Shown piece by piece: positions 45,573 to 55,799 of a DNA stretch of 64,000 nucleotides (its first letter is position 1; each line of letters begins with the position of its first letter). The stretch lies in the NCBI GenBank assembly GCA_000949895.1, contig JWIT01000014.1:62001-126000 (forward strand), read 5' to 3'. This DNA comes from Agrobacterium arsenijevicii. GTDB lineage: Bacteria; Pseudomonadota; Alphaproteobacteria; Rhizobiales; Rhizobiaceae. The notes under the pieces were generated by a model. That model saw only the letters and a list, made by a program, of their open reading frames with translations, was not told the origin of the DNA and searched no databases. Position numbers and translations under genes: made by a program.

Positions 45573-46004
45573 ATGAACAAACTCATAAAAGCAACCGTTT
45601 TCGGCCTTATTGCCATTGCAACGGTTACCCCCGTGATGACAGCAACTGCCCAGGCAGATGATTGGCGGCGAGACCGGTACTATCGCGGCGGTTATGATTA
45701 CGACCGTGGTGACGCAGTCGCTCTTGGCGCTATCGGTTTGGCAACAGGGATGATTGTCGGAGGCGCCATCGCGTCGCAACCGCGCTACAGGGAACGTGTC
45801 TACATCGATCCGGCACCCGACTATTATGCTCCGCGTCCCGTCTATCGCCGAGCACGGCCGGTCGCCATGCAGAACTACGGCGCACCCGAACCATGGTCAT
45901 CACGTTGGTATAACTACTGCGAGAACCGCTATCGCTCGTTTAACCCGCGGACCGGCACCTTCGTCGGCTACGAAGGCCGCAAGTATTTCTGTACCGGACG
46001 CTGA
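45573..46004 (+). CDS. BA14K-family protein
   Basis: 143 residues from the ATG at 45573. Signal peptide ending near TAQA, a glycine-rich membrane segment (about 50-65), and a C-terminal CENRYRSFNPRTGTFVGYEG motif ending in Cys, which marks the BA14K family first known as a Brucella immunoreactive antigen. It is common in Rhizobiales. Its stop lies 5 bases from the convergent trbI stop. Confidence 0.92.
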   Translation: MNKLIKATVFGLIAIATVTPVMTATAQADDWRRDRYYRGGYDYDRGDAVALGAIGLATGMIVGGAIASQPRYRERVYIDPAPDYYAPRPVYRRARPVAMQNYGAPEPWSSRWYNYCENRYRSFNPRTGTFVGYEGRKYFCTGR

Positions 46005-46009
46005 GCGCG

Positions 46010-47224
46010 TTAGCGGTTTGCCGCTCCATAAGGTTTCATCACCAGGTCTCGGTTAACGATGATCCGAACCGGGAAACCGGGCCGGATCGTCAGCGTTGGC
46101 TGGATGTTGAGTTGCCGACCAACGATCTGCTGACCGATATCGGAAGCGCTGCCCTGGGCGCTTCCGCGGATGGCGCTGGCAATGTCGCTTTCATCGTCGG
46201 ACGAGAGTTCCGTGCCGATACCGAGCAGCGTCGACAGCGCTGCGGCCTTGAACAACTGCCCCCAGTGATGATCGACTTCATCCTCAAGCCCGGAGAACCC
46301 TTGAGTGTCGGCGCCCTGCAGACGCTCCAATACGATGGAGGAGCCGTCCGGCATGATCAGGCGGTTCCAGACCAGCAGCACACGCGACTGGCCGAAGGCA
46401 ACCTGGCTGTCGTACTGGCCGATCAGGCGTGCGCCTTGCGGAATGAGCAGATGCGAACCGGTCGGGCTGTCGTAGACATGTTCCGTCACCTGCGCGGTGA
46501 TCTGCCCGAGCAAATCGGATTTGATGCCGGTAATCAGGGCGGCCGGAATCACCGTGCCCGCCTGCACGACGTAGGGAGACACCTTCTCCTGCACGCGGTC
46601 GGCACTGACGGTTCGCCGGTCAGTCTCACCATTGAGGAAGGCGAGCTTGCGGTCCTGCATGTTCTGCGCGGACCCGGCGTCCAGCGGCGGCGTTTCGGAC
46701 GGAATGGGCATGCCGGTGGCGGGATCGACGGCAGACGTGGGTGCATTTGCCGATGCGATTGTCTGGGCTCCCGTCATTCGCTCACCACGACTGTCAGTGA
46801 ACAGCTTTGCCAGACGGGCGGCCTCGATCTCTGCAAGGCGTCGTTGTTCCTCTGGATCGACACGCGGCGTCTGGATACTGGGTGTTACGACCGGCTTGCC
46901 CGCCTCCTGCGCCCGAAGGATCGGCCGACCGAGGTCTCCCGGTAGCGCCGGGCCCAGTTTCGGAATGTTGGTGTAATCTCTCGGCAGGCCGGCCAGGCCA
47001 TCGGCTGGCGTCGTGTTGTCGGTATTATAGAGTTCCGTCGCGGACTGGCTACCGCGCCGATTGGTATCAAGCGCCCAGAACAGTGCCGCCGCAATGGCGA
47101 TACTGGCCACGCCGCCGAGCCCGATCAACACTTTGCGCGACAGCCGCGTAACGCGCCGCGGCTCTGGCCGCAGGCGCAGTTCGGCCTGAAGGCCCATGTC
47201 CGATGATTTTGCAGATCCTGTCAT
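46010..47224 (-). CDS. trbI: Conjugal transfer protein TrbI (VirB10-like)
   Basis: 404 residues from an ATGA overlap with trbG. One membrane segment at about 30-50 near a cytoplasmic tail, a proline-rich periplasmic linker, and the conserved C-terminal VirB10 barrel domain (VQAGTVIPAALITGIKSDLLGQI, GSHLLIPQGARLIGQYDS). Forms the inner/outer-membrane core with TrbG. It is the last gene of the trb operon; the DUF2274 gene often found next is absent. Confidence 0.96.
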   Translation of the reverse strand: MTGSAKSSDMGLQAELRLRPEPRRVTRLSRKVLIGLGGVASIAIAAALFWALDTNRRGSQSATELYNTDNTTPADGLAGLPRDYTNIPKLGPALPGDLGRPILRAQEAGKPVVTPSIQTPRVDPEEQRRLAEIEAARLAKLFTDSRGERMTGAQTIASANAPTSAVDPATGMPIPSETPPLDAGSAQNMQDRKLAFLNGETDRRTVSADRVQEKVSPYVVQAGTVIPAALITGIKSDLLGQITAQVTEHVYDSPTGSHLLIPQGARLIGQYDSQVAFGQSRVLLVWNRLIMPDGSSIVLERLQGADTQGFSGLEDEVDHHWGQLFKAAALSTLLGIGTELSSDDESDIASAIRGSAQGSASDIGQQIVGRQLNIQPTLTIRPGFPVRIIVNRDLVMKPYGAANR

Positions 47225-48261
47225 CGGCTGTGCTCCGAGGAAAACAGCGTGGTCCGCTTCGCCACTGATCGACCATCGGTACGGACGATGCGAACACGCT
47301 TCTGGCTGTCCTTGTCGCCAATCCGCAATTCGGCCGCAGCAAACAGCCGATCGACGACATAATAGTTCTGACGGGCGCGGTAGTTGACCAGTTCGGAGTT
47401 GCCGGAAGGTCCGATCACGAACAGCGGCGGCATTTCGCCCTGTCCGATGCCGGAAGGAAATTCGATGTAGACTTTTGCGCCATCGTCGAAGGCGCGCATT
47501 GGCCGCCAGGGTGCTGCATCACCCTCGATGCGGTAACGGAAGTTCAGCTTCGAGATGTCGATGCCGGTGGCGACGGCTTGCGTCTCTGTCGCCCTCGCAT
47601 TCTGCCGTCGCAGCGCGATCAATTGGTCCTGCGGATATTGCCACGAGACGGACGCCATGTAGGTTGAAGGTGTAGAGCGCAGTTCCAGATGATAGGTACG
47701 ACGGTCGGTATTGATGACCAGATTGGTCTGGAGATCGGCTCGCGTCGGCTTCACCAGGATATGTACTTGCTTTGAAGCCGCCGTGCCGCTTTCGGTATCG
47801 CCGATGATCCAACGCACGGTGTCGCCGGCCGCCACAGGGCCTGAGCCGACCAATTGCTCGCCGGCCTGAAGGGCGATATCCGTAACCTGTCCCGGTGCTG
47901 CATAGACCTGATAAAGCGCGCCGCCCGAGAAGGGATAGACCTGGACGGCATTGATGAAGCCGTCGCGAACCGGCTGGATGCGGGCGGCTTCGTTGGCCAA
48001 CGTAATCCGTGCCTTCGGATCGTCAGGTTCGGCCTTAGCCTTCTCCCCGTTGATTGGCTTCAACTGACCGGGTAGCGGCAGAGGTTTCGGCAACTCGACC
48101 ACCTTTACAGGCCCGACCGGATCGGCCGTGAGCACGGCGGGTGCCGCATCGTCGTAGTCGATCTCCGGCGGGATATATTTCTTCGCGCAGCCAGCAAGCG
48201 CGGATGCCGACAATAACGTTGCCAGCAGCAGCGATGCACCTTTCCTGTATGCCCCCTTCAT
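47221..48261 (-). CDS. trbG: Conjugal transfer protein TrbG (VirB9-like)
   Basis: 346 residues from an ATGA overlap with trbF. Lipoprotein-type signal (LAGC), then VirB9 domains: N-terminal region (YPFSGGALYQVYAAPGQVTDIALQAGEQL) and C-terminal region (FRYRIEGDAAPWRPMRAFDDGAKVYIEFP). Outer-membrane core partner of TrbI. Confidence 0.96.
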   Translation of the reverse strand: MKGAYRKGASLLLATLLSASALAGCAKKYIPPEIDYDDAAPAVLTADPVGPVKVVELPKPLPLPGQLKPINGEKAKAEPDDPKARITLANEAARIQPVRDGFINAVQVYPFSGGALYQVYAAPGQVTDIALQAGEQLVGSGPVAAGDTVRWIIGDTESGTAASKQVHILVKPTRADLQTNLVINTDRRTYHLELRSTPSTYMASVSWQYPQDQLIALRRQNARATETQAVATGIDISKLNFRYRIEGDAAPWRPMRAFDDGAKVYIEFPSGIGQGEMPPLFVIGPSGNSELVNYRARQNYYVVDRLFAAAELRIGDKDSQKRVRIVRTDGRSVAKRTTLFSSEHSR

Positions 48262-48950
48262 TGCGAAAGCTCCTTCGACCAGTTGGTTGCGTTGACATAG
48301 ACGCCGAGTGGATTGGCGCGCAGCTTTTCAGCGGTGCGCGGTGGCTGGATCACGACGGTCAGAATGGCGGTCCAGCGTTCGGTGGCAGAAAGCTGGCCGT
48401 TCTCGAAGTGCCGTTCTGTCCAGGCGACCCTGAAACTGTCGGGCGAAGCGCGAATGACGCTGGAGATCTCGACGGCGATCTGGTTCTTGCCGACCTTCGT
48501 GAACGGGTCATTGGCACGCGCGTAGTCATTGAGTGCGATCGCCCCGCGATCGGTGGTGTATTCGTAGGCGCGAAGCCAGTTCTGCCGCACAATGACGGGA
48601 TCGGCCGGAATGCTGCGAACCTGTTCGATGAAACGGGCGAGATGCCAGGCGATCTGCGGATCGGTCGGCCGATAGTCGGTCACAGCCGAGGCAACGGCTT
48701 GCGCCTCGCCGAACTTGTCGATCTGCACCACCCATGGCACCACGGTGCCACGCGTCGATTGCCAGACCAGCGCCGATGCAAAACCGCTAGCCAGAAACAG
48801 AGACCCGAAGGCCATCAGCCGCCAGTTTTTTGCCTGCACACGGGCGGAGCCGATGCGCTCATCCCAGACCTGCGCAGCCTTCTGGTAGGGCGTCTCGGGT
48901 TCCGGGGTCCGTGCGTAGCGCACGGAAGGTCGCCTAAAAATGTTCATCAA
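48258..48950 (-). CDS. trbF: Conjugal transfer protein TrbF (VirB8-like)
   Basis: 230 residues from an ATGA overlap with trbL. A cytoplasmic N-terminus with ETPYQKAAQVWDERIGSARVQAKNWR, one membrane helix (about 45-65) and a periplasmic NTF2-like VirB8 domain. Assembly factor of the secretion channel. Confidence 0.95.
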   Translation of the reverse strand: MMNIFRRPSVRYARTPEPETPYQKAAQVWDERIGSARVQAKNWRLMAFGSLFLASGFASALVWQSTRGTVVPWVVQIDKFGEAQAVASAVTDYRPTDPQIAWHLARFIEQVRSIPADPVIVRQNWLRAYEYTTDRGAIALNDYARANDPFTKVGKNQIAVEISSVIRASPDSFRVAWTERHFENGQLSATERWTAILTVVIQPPRTAEKLRANPLGVYVNATNWSKELSQ

Positions 48951-50335
48951 CGGTCATCCTGATTGAGAGAAACGGACATGGAGCCGCCACCGTGATCTGC
49001 GGAGCGGACCGTATGGGCGGCTGTGCTGACGCCGTGACTGACGGTGCTGCTCCGCTTCATGCGCTGCGCCCATTCGGGCGGGGTCGAGGAGATGTCAGAA
49101 CCGGAGACGGCGGCAGAGCTTGCGGACTGCGGACCGGCAAAAGATGGATCGTTGGCGGCTTCGGCCACGCCGGCACCGACGTCGTTCTTGCCGCCGGTTG
49201 CCTTCCACGCGCCTGCCTGCCCGGAGCGATAGCTGGCGCTCATGGATTGGGATGCGCCGGACGCCATGGCCGTGCCCTTGTTCATCGCAAGACCAGCGCC
49301 TGCTTTTGCGACACCGGCAAAACCGGCAGCGCCACCGCCGATCCCTGTCGATCCAGCGGTTGCGTCACCAAGACCGTATGCGGTCCTGGCGCCGCCGGCG
49401 AGTGTGGCCCCTCCCCTGGCCGCACCGCTGGCAGCACTTGCGGCAGCACCCAGTCCAGCCCTGGCACCCATATACCCGGCGGCTCCCAAACCGGCCGCTG
49501 CAAGACCGGTTCCGACGGCAGCGCCTGCTCCAAGTTGTGGGGCGCCGGATACCAGGCCACTCGCGATACCGGGGCCGAAGATCGACAGGCCCATCAACGA
49601 GAGAGCGCCGAGCACAAGCGACAATGCCTCGGTGATGGTCGGCTGTTCAGAGAAACCGGATGTGAACTCGTCGAACAGGCCGGAGCCGATGCCGACGATG
49701 ACGGCCAGCACCAGTATCTTGACCCCGGAGGCCACGATGTTTCCGAGGACCTTTTCGGCGAGGAAGGATGTCTTGTTGAACAACGCGAAGGGGATCAGGA
49801 CGAAGCCTGCGAGCGTCGTCAGCTTGAACTCGATCAGCGTGACAAAGATCTGGATGGCGAGAATGAAGAAGGCAACGAGAACGATGACCCAGGCGACCAT
49901 CAATACGAAGATCTGCACGAAGTTTTCGAAGAAGGCGATATAGCCCATCAGTTCGCCGGCGGCCTGGAGGATGGGATTGCCGGCGTCGATACCGACCTGC
50001 GCCACACGACCGGGCTGCAACAGTTCCGAGGCAGAGAGGCTGGAGCCACCAGCCTTGAGACCGAGCCCGGAAAAGCTCTCGAAGACGATTCCGGCGAGCC
50101 GGTTAAAGTTGCCGATGACGAAGGCGAAGAAGCCGATATAGAGCGTCTTCTTCACCAGCCGCTGCAACACATCCTCATCCGCACCCCATGCCCAGAACAG
50201 ACCGGCCAGCACGATGTCGATGACGATCAGCGTCGAGGTCAGGAAAGCCACCTCCCCGCCGAGCAGACCAAAGCCACTGTCGATGTAGGCGGTGAAGGTT
50301 TCGAGGAAGCGGTCAATGATGCCGGTATTGTTCAT
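48947..50335 (-). CDS. trbL: Conjugal transfer protein TrbL (VirB6-like)
   Basis: 462 residues, overlapping trbK. Multiple membrane helices in the first 280 residues (including AYIDSGFGLLGGEVAFLTSTLIVIDIVL-like start) and a long Ala/Gly-rich, low-complexity C-terminal tail, both typical of TrbL. Inner-membrane channel component. Confidence 0.94.
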   Translation of the reverse strand: MNNTGIIDRFLETFTAYIDSGFGLLGGEVAFLTSTLIVIDIVLAGLFWAWGADEDVLQRLVKKTLYIGFFAFVIGNFNRLAGIVFESFSGLGLKAGGSSLSASELLQPGRVAQVGIDAGNPILQAAGELMGYIAFFENFVQIFVLMVAWVIVLVAFFILAIQIFVTLIEFKLTTLAGFVLIPFALFNKTSFLAEKVLGNIVASGVKILVLAVIVGIGSGLFDEFTSGFSEQPTITEALSLVLGALSLMGLSIFGPGIASGLVSGAPQLGAGAAVGTGLAAAGLGAAGYMGARAGLGAAASAASGAARGGATLAGGARTAYGLGDATAGSTGIGGGAAGFAGVAKAGAGLAMNKGTAMASGASQSMSASYRSGQAGAWKATGGKNDVGAGVAEAANDPSFAGPQSASSAAVSGSDISSTPPEWAQRMKRSSTVSHGVSTAAHTVRSADHGGGSMSVSLNQDDR

Positions 50336-50619
50336 GGCGACGGCACCTCGCCGGTCTTCGGCGCGACCGGCCGATCGGTTGCGAAGAAGCGGCGGCGATT
50401 TTCCGCCCAGGCCTTGCGGCAGGCAGCGTCATCGGCAGCGGCCACGCCAAGGTCGCGGCAGCGCGTGAGCCCGGTGTTGACCGGCTCGCCGCCCGGACGC
50501 CCGATGCGGGGAGACATGGCATCGGTTGCGTCTTCGTCTTGCAGGGCCACGATTGCGGCGGTCAGCCCTGCACCAAGTGCGAAGACGGCAAGTATCCGGG
50601 CGGCGATCTTCAGGTCCAT
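50332..50619 (-). CDS. trbK: Putative entry-exclusion protein TrbK (alternate family)
   Basis: 95 residues from the ATG at 50619, with CGGAG upstream; a TTG at 50637 is less likely. N-terminal membrane helix (about 4-24), then a short domain with two Cys (TRCRDLG, DAACRKAW). The motif TRCRDLG-x-AA-x-D-x-ACRKAW is typical of the TrbK-alt group that blocks transfer between cells carrying the same element. Confidence 0.85.
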   Translation of the reverse strand: MDLKIAARILAVFALGAGLTAAIVALQDEDATDAMSPRIGRPGGEPVNTGLTRCRDLGVAAADDAACRKAWAENRRRFFATDRPVAPKTGEVPSP

Positions 50620-50633
50620 TGTCTCCGTGCCCC

Positions 50634-51413
50634 TCAATCGTGGAACATGCGGACGCTGGACGGACTGTAGGCCGAGCCGGTCATGAAGCGGCTGAACTGC
50701 TCACGGGCCTGTTCCTGTGCTGCCGCAGCCCTCGCCTGTTCCAGCGCACTGGCCCGGCCCTGCGCGGCGAGCATGGCCGTCAGATCAGAGATCTGTTTTG
50801 CCTGCACGGCCATGAGCTGGTTGCCGGCCTGGGTCGCCTGCAGCACGCCAACTGCCGACTGGCTGGCATCGACCAGTTCGCTGGTCTGCTGTTGCGTGCC
50901 CTCGATATTGTCGACTGCCACGGCTCCCGCCTTCAGCGAATGCCCGAATGCGGAAACCGATTGCTGCCAGCGCTGTTGAGCGGCCGAGACCAGTTGCGTA
51001 GCCGTCCGGTCTCCAGCGGCAAAATCGCGATAGGTGGCGTTGAATTGCTCGTCGATATTCTGAACGTCGTATGCAAGCTGGTCGGCTTCACCGAGCAGGT
51101 TCTTCATCTCGGAAAAATTGTCCTCGATCTGCGACAGCATCGAGGTCGGCAGGCTGGTCAGGTTCTTCGCCTGATTTATCAGCATCTGGGCTTCGTTCTG
51201 AAGCGATGTGACCTGGTTCTTGATCTGCTCCAGTGCCCGGGCGGCCGAAAGCAGGTTCTGGCTGTAGTTGGTGGGGTCGTAGACAATCCGCCATGCGAAA
51301 GCCGGCGTCGCCAGGAACGGAATAGCAGCACACGGCAAGACCAGAATGACTACGGCGCAGGCGAGTGCGCGGGCGCGGCCTTTGAGGCTGGCACGGACAA
51401 CGGTAGTCTTCAT
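50634..51413 (-). CDS. trbJ: Conjugal transfer protein TrbJ (VirB5-like)
   Basis: 259 residues from an ATGA overlap with trbE. Signal peptide ending near TPAFA, then VVYDPTNYSQN-like start and long amphipathic helices (ALEQIKNQVTSLQNEAQMLINQAKNL). Minor pilus component. Confidence 0.94.
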   Translation of the reverse strand: MKTTVVRASLKGRARALACAVVILVLPCAAIPFLATPAFAWRIVYDPTNYSQNLLSAARALEQIKNQVTSLQNEAQMLINQAKNLTSLPTSMLSQIEDNFSEMKNLLGEADQLAYDVQNIDEQFNATYRDFAAGDRTATQLVSAAQQRWQQSVSAFGHSLKAGAVAVDNIEGTQQQTSELVDASQSAVGVLQATQAGNQLMAVQAKQISDLTAMLAAQGRASALEQARAAAAQEQAREQFSRFMTGSAYSPSSVRMFHD

Positions 51414-53914
51414 GGGGCAATCTCCTCTTCGGATGACAGGGGGATGGAGTCCGAGCCGCTCGTCTTTTCCGCCGACTGGTCGATGACGTTGGTGAGGTCT
51501 GGAACAAGATCGGCGGCCCAGCGCAGGCCGTTGGCCTCGAGCCAGGCTTCCAGGAAGTGAGGGCGCGCGCCGTCGCGGATCAGTTCATCAATCAGCGCAT
51601 GGTCAGCCTTGGTGGATGCGGCGCAAAGCGTCAGCGCGACAGATCCAAGGCCAAGCTCGAACAGCCGGTTGCCTCGGCGGCTCTGGCAGTAATAGTCCCG
51701 CTTCGGCGTTGCCCTTGCGATGATCTCGATCTGGCGCGCATTTAAACCGAAGCGTTCATAGATAGAGGTGATCTGCGGCTCGATGGCACGCTCGTTGGCG
51801 AGGAAGATGCGCGTCGGGCAGCTTTCGACGATGACGGGCGCGATCGGCGAGGCCTCGATGTCGGCAAGCGACTGCGAGGAGAAGACGACGCTGACATTCT
51901 TCTTGCGCAGCGTCTTCAGCCATTCCTTTATTTTCTGGGCGAAGCCGCCGTCATCCAGCGCCCGCCAGCCTTCGTCGATGATCAGCAGGCTCGGCCGACC
52001 GTCGAAGCGGGATTCAATCCGGTGGAACAGATAGGAAAGAACGGCGGGCGCCGCTCCCGTGCCGATCAATCCTTCGGTCTCGAACGCCTGCACCTGCGCG
52101 TCCCCAAGCCATTCCATTTCTGCATCGAGCAGGCGACCGTATGGGCCGCCGATGCAGTAGGGACGCAAGGCCTGCTTGAGCGCCGACGACTGCAACAGCA
52201 CCGTCAGGCCGGTGATGGTCCTTTCCACGACCGGTGCGGAAGCCAGGGACGTCAACGCCGTCCAGAGATATTCCTTGATATCAGGCGTGATGGTGACGCC
52301 CTCACGGATCAGGATATCGACAAGCCAGTCGGCGGCCCATGCACGTTCCGGTGTGTCCTCGATCCCGGCAAGCGGCTGGAGTGACACGGTATTGAGGAGC
52401 GATGTATCGTCGGAGAGCGAACCGCCCAAATCCTGCCAGTCACCATTCATAGCGAGCGTTGCAGCCCTTATGCTCCCGCCGAAATCGAAGGCGAAGACCT
52501 GGGAACGGAGATATCGGCGGAACTGAAGGGCCATCATCGCCAACAGCACGGACTTTCCGGCACCGGTCGGGCCGACGATCATGGTGTGGCCGACATCGCC
52601 GACATGCAGAGAAAACCGAAACGGCGTCGATCCTTCGGTGCGGGCATAAAACAGCGGTGGCGCGTCGAAATGCTCGTCCTTCGCCGGTCCCGCCCAGACT
52701 GCGGACAGCGGGATCATGTGGGCGAGGTTCAGCGTCGAGATCGGCGGCTGGCGGACATTGGCATAGGTCTGGCCGGGAATGCTACCAAGCCATGCCTCAA
52801 TGGCATTGACGCTTTCGACGATCGCCGTGAAGTCGCGTGACTGGATGACTTTTTCCGTCAGCCGCAGTTTCTCGTCGGCGATCGCCGGATCGGTGTCCCA
52901 GACCGTGACCGTGGCAGTGACGTAGACTTCCCCGACCTGATCGGAGCCGAGATCCTGCAGGGCTGCATCGGCATCGGCTGCCTTGTTGGCGGCATCGCTA
53001 TCGACCAGCACCGATTGCTCGTTGGTCAGCACTTCCTTGAGGATCGCGGCAATGGATTTGCGCTTGGCGAACCACTGCCGCCTGATCTTCGTCACCAGCC
53101 GTGTCGCGTCGGTCTTGTCGAGCATGATCGCCCGGGTGCTCCACCGATACGGAAAGGCCAGCCGGTTGAGATCGTCGAGGATGCCGGGAAAGGTGACCGT
53201 CGGAAACCCGATCACAGTCACTGTGCGCAAATGGAAGTCGCCAAGCCGTGGTTCAAGCCCGCCGGCCAAAGGCTGATCGGCCAGCAGCGCGTCGAGGTGC
53301 ATCGGTGTTTCCGGAATACGGACACAATGGCGTTTGGTGGAAATGGTCGAATGCAGGTAGCTGAGCGTCTCAGTGTCATCCAGCCATCCGGCTTCCGGCA
53401 CGAAGCCTCCCACGAGATGGAGGACCCGGTCCGTGCGATCGACGAAACTGTTCAGCAGTTCCCACGGATCAACGCCGCTTTGCTCCCGGCCCTCGTAGAG
53501 CCAGCTTTCCATGCGCGAGGCTTCTTCCGCAGGCGGCAGCCAGACGAAAGTCAGAAAATAGCTGCTCTCGTAGAGAAGGCCGGATTCATCGAATTGTTCG
53601 CGCCGCTCTATGTCGAGAAGCGCAGATGCGGAATCCGGAAACTGGCTTTCCGGATAGTCGGTGGCGGGGTTCCTCTGGGCTTCGACGAAGATCACCCACC
53701 CAGAGCCGAGACGACGCAGCGCGTTGTTGAGCCGCGCCGTGGTGCCCACCAGCTCGGCCGGCGTAGCACTATCGAGATCGGGACCCCGAAACCGGGCAGT
53801 GCGCTGGAACGAACCGTCCTTGTTCAGGACGACGCCCGGTGCGACCAGCGCCGCCCATGGCAGAAAGTCGGAGAGGTGGGAGGAGCGTTTGCGATATTCT
53901 GCAAGGTTCATCAT
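51410..53914 (-). CDS. trbE: Conjugal transfer ATPase TrbE (VirB4-like)
   Basis: 834 residues from the ATG at 53914, 10 bases after trbD; an extended upstream frame would overlap trbD. Opens with MNLAEYRKRSSHLSDFLPWAAL, typical of TrbE. Walker A GPTGAGKSVLL at about residue 460 and Walker B LLIIDEGWRAL about 200 residues later. Energises pilus assembly and DNA transfer. Confidence 0.96.
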   Translation of the reverse strand: MMNLAEYRKRSSHLSDFLPWAALVAPGVVLNKDGSFQRTARFRGPDLDSATPAELVGTTARLNNALRRLGSGWVIFVEAQRNPATDYPESQFPDSASALLDIERREQFDESGLLYESSYFLTFVWLPPAEEASRMESWLYEGREQSGVDPWELLNSFVDRTDRVLHLVGGFVPEAGWLDDTETLSYLHSTISTKRHCVRIPETPMHLDALLADQPLAGGLEPRLGDFHLRTVTVIGFPTVTFPGILDDLNRLAFPYRWSTRAIMLDKTDATRLVTKIRRQWFAKRKSIAAILKEVLTNEQSVLVDSDAANKAADADAALQDLGSDQVGEVYVTATVTVWDTDPAIADEKLRLTEKVIQSRDFTAIVESVNAIEAWLGSIPGQTYANVRQPPISTLNLAHMIPLSAVWAGPAKDEHFDAPPLFYARTEGSTPFRFSLHVGDVGHTMIVGPTGAGKSVLLAMMALQFRRYLRSQVFAFDFGGSIRAATLAMNGDWQDLGGSLSDDTSLLNTVSLQPLAGIEDTPERAWAADWLVDILIREGVTITPDIKEYLWTALTSLASAPVVERTITGLTVLLQSSALKQALRPYCIGGPYGRLLDAEMEWLGDAQVQAFETEGLIGTGAAPAVLSYLFHRIESRFDGRPSLLIIDEGWRALDDGGFAQKIKEWLKTLRKKNVSVVFSSQSLADIEASPIAPVIVESCPTRIFLANERAIEPQITSIYERFGLNARQIEIIARATPKRDYYCQSRRGNRLFELGLGSVALTLCAASTKADHALIDELIRDGARPHFLEAWLEANGLRWAADLVPDLTNVIDQSAEKTSGSDSIPLSSEEEIAP

Positions 53915-53924
53915 CAGCAAACCC

Positions 53925-54206
53925 TCACACGCCCATATGCGCCGGATAGCGCAGGTGCCTGCGCCCGACGTCGACAAACTGCGCATCGCGTTTCGCAGCC
54001 CACACGGCCGCGAAATGGCCGATGGCCCAGATCACCAGCCCGGCGATCCAGAGGCGAAGGCCGAGGCTGACGGCAGCCGCGAGCGTGCCGTTGGCGATGG
54101 CCACGGCACGGGGAGCGCCGCCGAGCAGGATCGGCTCGGCGAGCGAACGATGGACGGTGGCGTAGAAGCCGCGCACTTCATCTTCTTGCTGGAAACTTGT
54201 TCCCAT
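53925..54206 (-). CDS. trbD: Conjugal transfer protein TrbD (VirB3-like)
   Basis: 93 residues from the ATG at 54206, overlapping the trbC stop (TGATG). N-terminal FYATVHRSLAEPILLGGAPR followed by two membrane helices is the TrbD/VirB3 signature. The frame continues far upstream but only as an antisense-shadow extension across trbC. Confidence 0.95.
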   Translation of the reverse strand: MGTSFQQEDEVRGFYATVHRSLAEPILLGGAPRAVAIANGTLAAAVSLGLRLWIAGLVIWAIGHFAAVWAAKRDAQFVDVGRRHLRYPAHMGV

Positions 54207-54550
54207 CAGACCAGCGCTCCGCCGCCAAAGGAGAAGAACGACAGGAAGAAGGAACTGGCCGCAAACGCGATGCTTAACCCGAAGACGATCTGGATCAGCT
54301 TGCGGAAGCCGCCGGACGTGTCGCCGAAGGCGAGCGCGAGGCCGGTGGCGATGATGATGATCACCGCGACGATCTTGGCGACCGGCCCTTCGATAGATTC
54401 CAGGATCTGCTGCAACGGTTCCTCCCACGGCATGGACGAGCCGGAGGCATGGGCAGGTGCCGTCATCAACAGTGTGATCGAGGCGAGCGCCGTCGCGTGG
54501 ACAAGGCGATTGCGAGCACGACGAAGGACGGACGAGACAGACATATTCAT
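54206..54550 (-). CDS. trbC: Conjugal pilin TrbC (VirB2-like)
   Basis: 114 residues from an ATGA overlap with trbB. Long signal region ending near APAHA, then two membrane helices (VAKIVAVIIIIATGLALAFG and IQIVFGLSIAFAASSFFLSFF), the layout of cyclised P-pilin precursors. Confidence 0.94.
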   Translation of the reverse strand: MNMSVSSVLRRARNRLVHATALASITLLMTAPAHASGSSMPWEEPLQQILESIEGPVAKIVAVIIIIATGLALAFGDTSGGFRKLIQIVFGLSIAFAASSFFLSFFSFGGGALV

Positions 54551-55551
54551 TTCTGGTCTCCTTTCGGGAGTGGTTGGTGAGAGGCAGAAAGATGAGCGTT
54601 GAGGGTGCGGTAATCGCCGGTGGCAGGATCGAGCCCATCGACCAGGGCGATTTCGACAAGGCGTCGGGCAGAGCCGCGGCCGGACAGAACGGCGATGATG
54701 TCGATGGTTTCGGCGATCAGCGCGCGTGGAACCGTGACCACGGCTTCCTGCACGAGTTGCTCAAGCCGCCGCAGCGCGCCGATCGCCGTATTGGCGTGGA
54801 TCGTGCCGATGCCACCGGGATGGCCGGTGCCCCAGGCTTTGAGGAGATCGAGGGCTTCCGCGCCGCGCACCTCTCCGACCGGAATGCGGTCGGGGCGCAG
54901 GCGGAGCGATGACTTCACCAAATCGGAAAGCGAGGCGACGCCATCTTTGGTCCGCAGAGCCACGAGATTAGGCGCGGCGCATTGCAGCTCTCTGGTGTCC
55001 TCAATCAGCACCACGCGATCGGAAGTCTTGGCGACTTCCGCCAGCAGAGCATTGGTGAGTGTCGTCTTGCCGGTGGATGTGCCGCCGGCGACCAGAATGT
55101 TCTTGCGCTTCTCCACCGCCAGCCGAAGCACCTCGGCCTGGTCCTGGGCCATGATGCCGGCGGCGACATAATCGGAGAGGGTGAAGACAGCAACGGCGGG
55201 CTTTCGGATGGCAAATGTTGCGGCGGCAACGACCGGCGGCAGCAATCCCTCAAAGCGTTCGCCGGTTTCCGGCAGTTCGGCCGAGACACGCGGCGCACCG
55301 GCATGAACCTCGGCGCCAACGTGATGCGCGACCAAGCGCACGATACGCTCCCCATCGGCCGGGATCAGTATATCGTCTGTGGCGACAAGACCTTCCTTCA
55401 GACGATCGACCCACAGCCGCCCGTCCGGGTTCAGCATTACTTCAACGATGGCGGGATCTTCGAGATAGGCGGCGATGGCCGGCCCCAGTGCCGTGCGGAG
55501 CATTCGCGCACCGCGTGAAACGGCTTGCCCTTCGTGATGATGATTGGCCAT
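54547..55551 (-). CDS. trbB: Conjugal transfer ATPase TrbB (VirB11-like)
   Basis: 334 residues. Walker [11 protein letters not shown] at about residue 155, Asp box ([10 protein letters not shown]), Walker B-like segment and [19 protein letters not shown] with the His box [12 protein letters not shown]. Hexameric traffic ATPase at the channel base. First gene of the trb operon; a CCATCCG/CGGATGG hairpin (55568-55590) lies just upstream in the leader. Confidence 0.96.
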   Translation of the reverse strand: MANHHHEGQAVSRGARMLRTALGPAIAAYLEDPAIVEVMLNPDGRLWVDRLKEGLVATDDILIPADGERIVRLVAHHVGAEVHAGAPRVSAELPETGERFEGLLPPVVAAATFAIRKPAVAVFTLSDYVAAGIMAQDQAEVLRLAVEKRKNILVAGGTSTGKTTLTNALLAEVAKTSDRVVLIEDTRELQCAAPNLVALRTKDGVASLSDLVKSSLRLRPDRIPVGEVRGAEALDLLKAWGTGHPGGIGTIHANTAIGALRRLEQLVQEAVVTVPRALIAETIDIIAVLSGRGSARRLVEIALVDGLDPATGDYRTLNAHLSASHQPLPKGDQK

Positions 55552-55799
55552 GATGCCCCCGTTCGGGCCATCCGCAAAAAGGTCGGATGGCGACAGGGAC
55601 GATCAAGAAAGGCACAAATTGTGTACCGGCAACCAGATTATTTGGTATTTCGTAGGTGCTCGTAAGCAAGCGCAAAAATACTTGAACTTCTCGGCGAAGT
55701 GGACGCTCCTTGCGAAACCCGCTCAATGGCAAAGTGAATCACTCTGCCTGGTTCCCAAGGCTTATGCTCTATAAATGCCTGACTCCTTCCCATGGTCGG

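Noticed and set aside
48992-50686. Long open frame (564 codons) on the plus strand
   Set aside because: It is antisense to trbL, trbK and part of trbJ, which have strong family similarity and coupled starts. The product has no recognisable domain; high GC explains the open frame.
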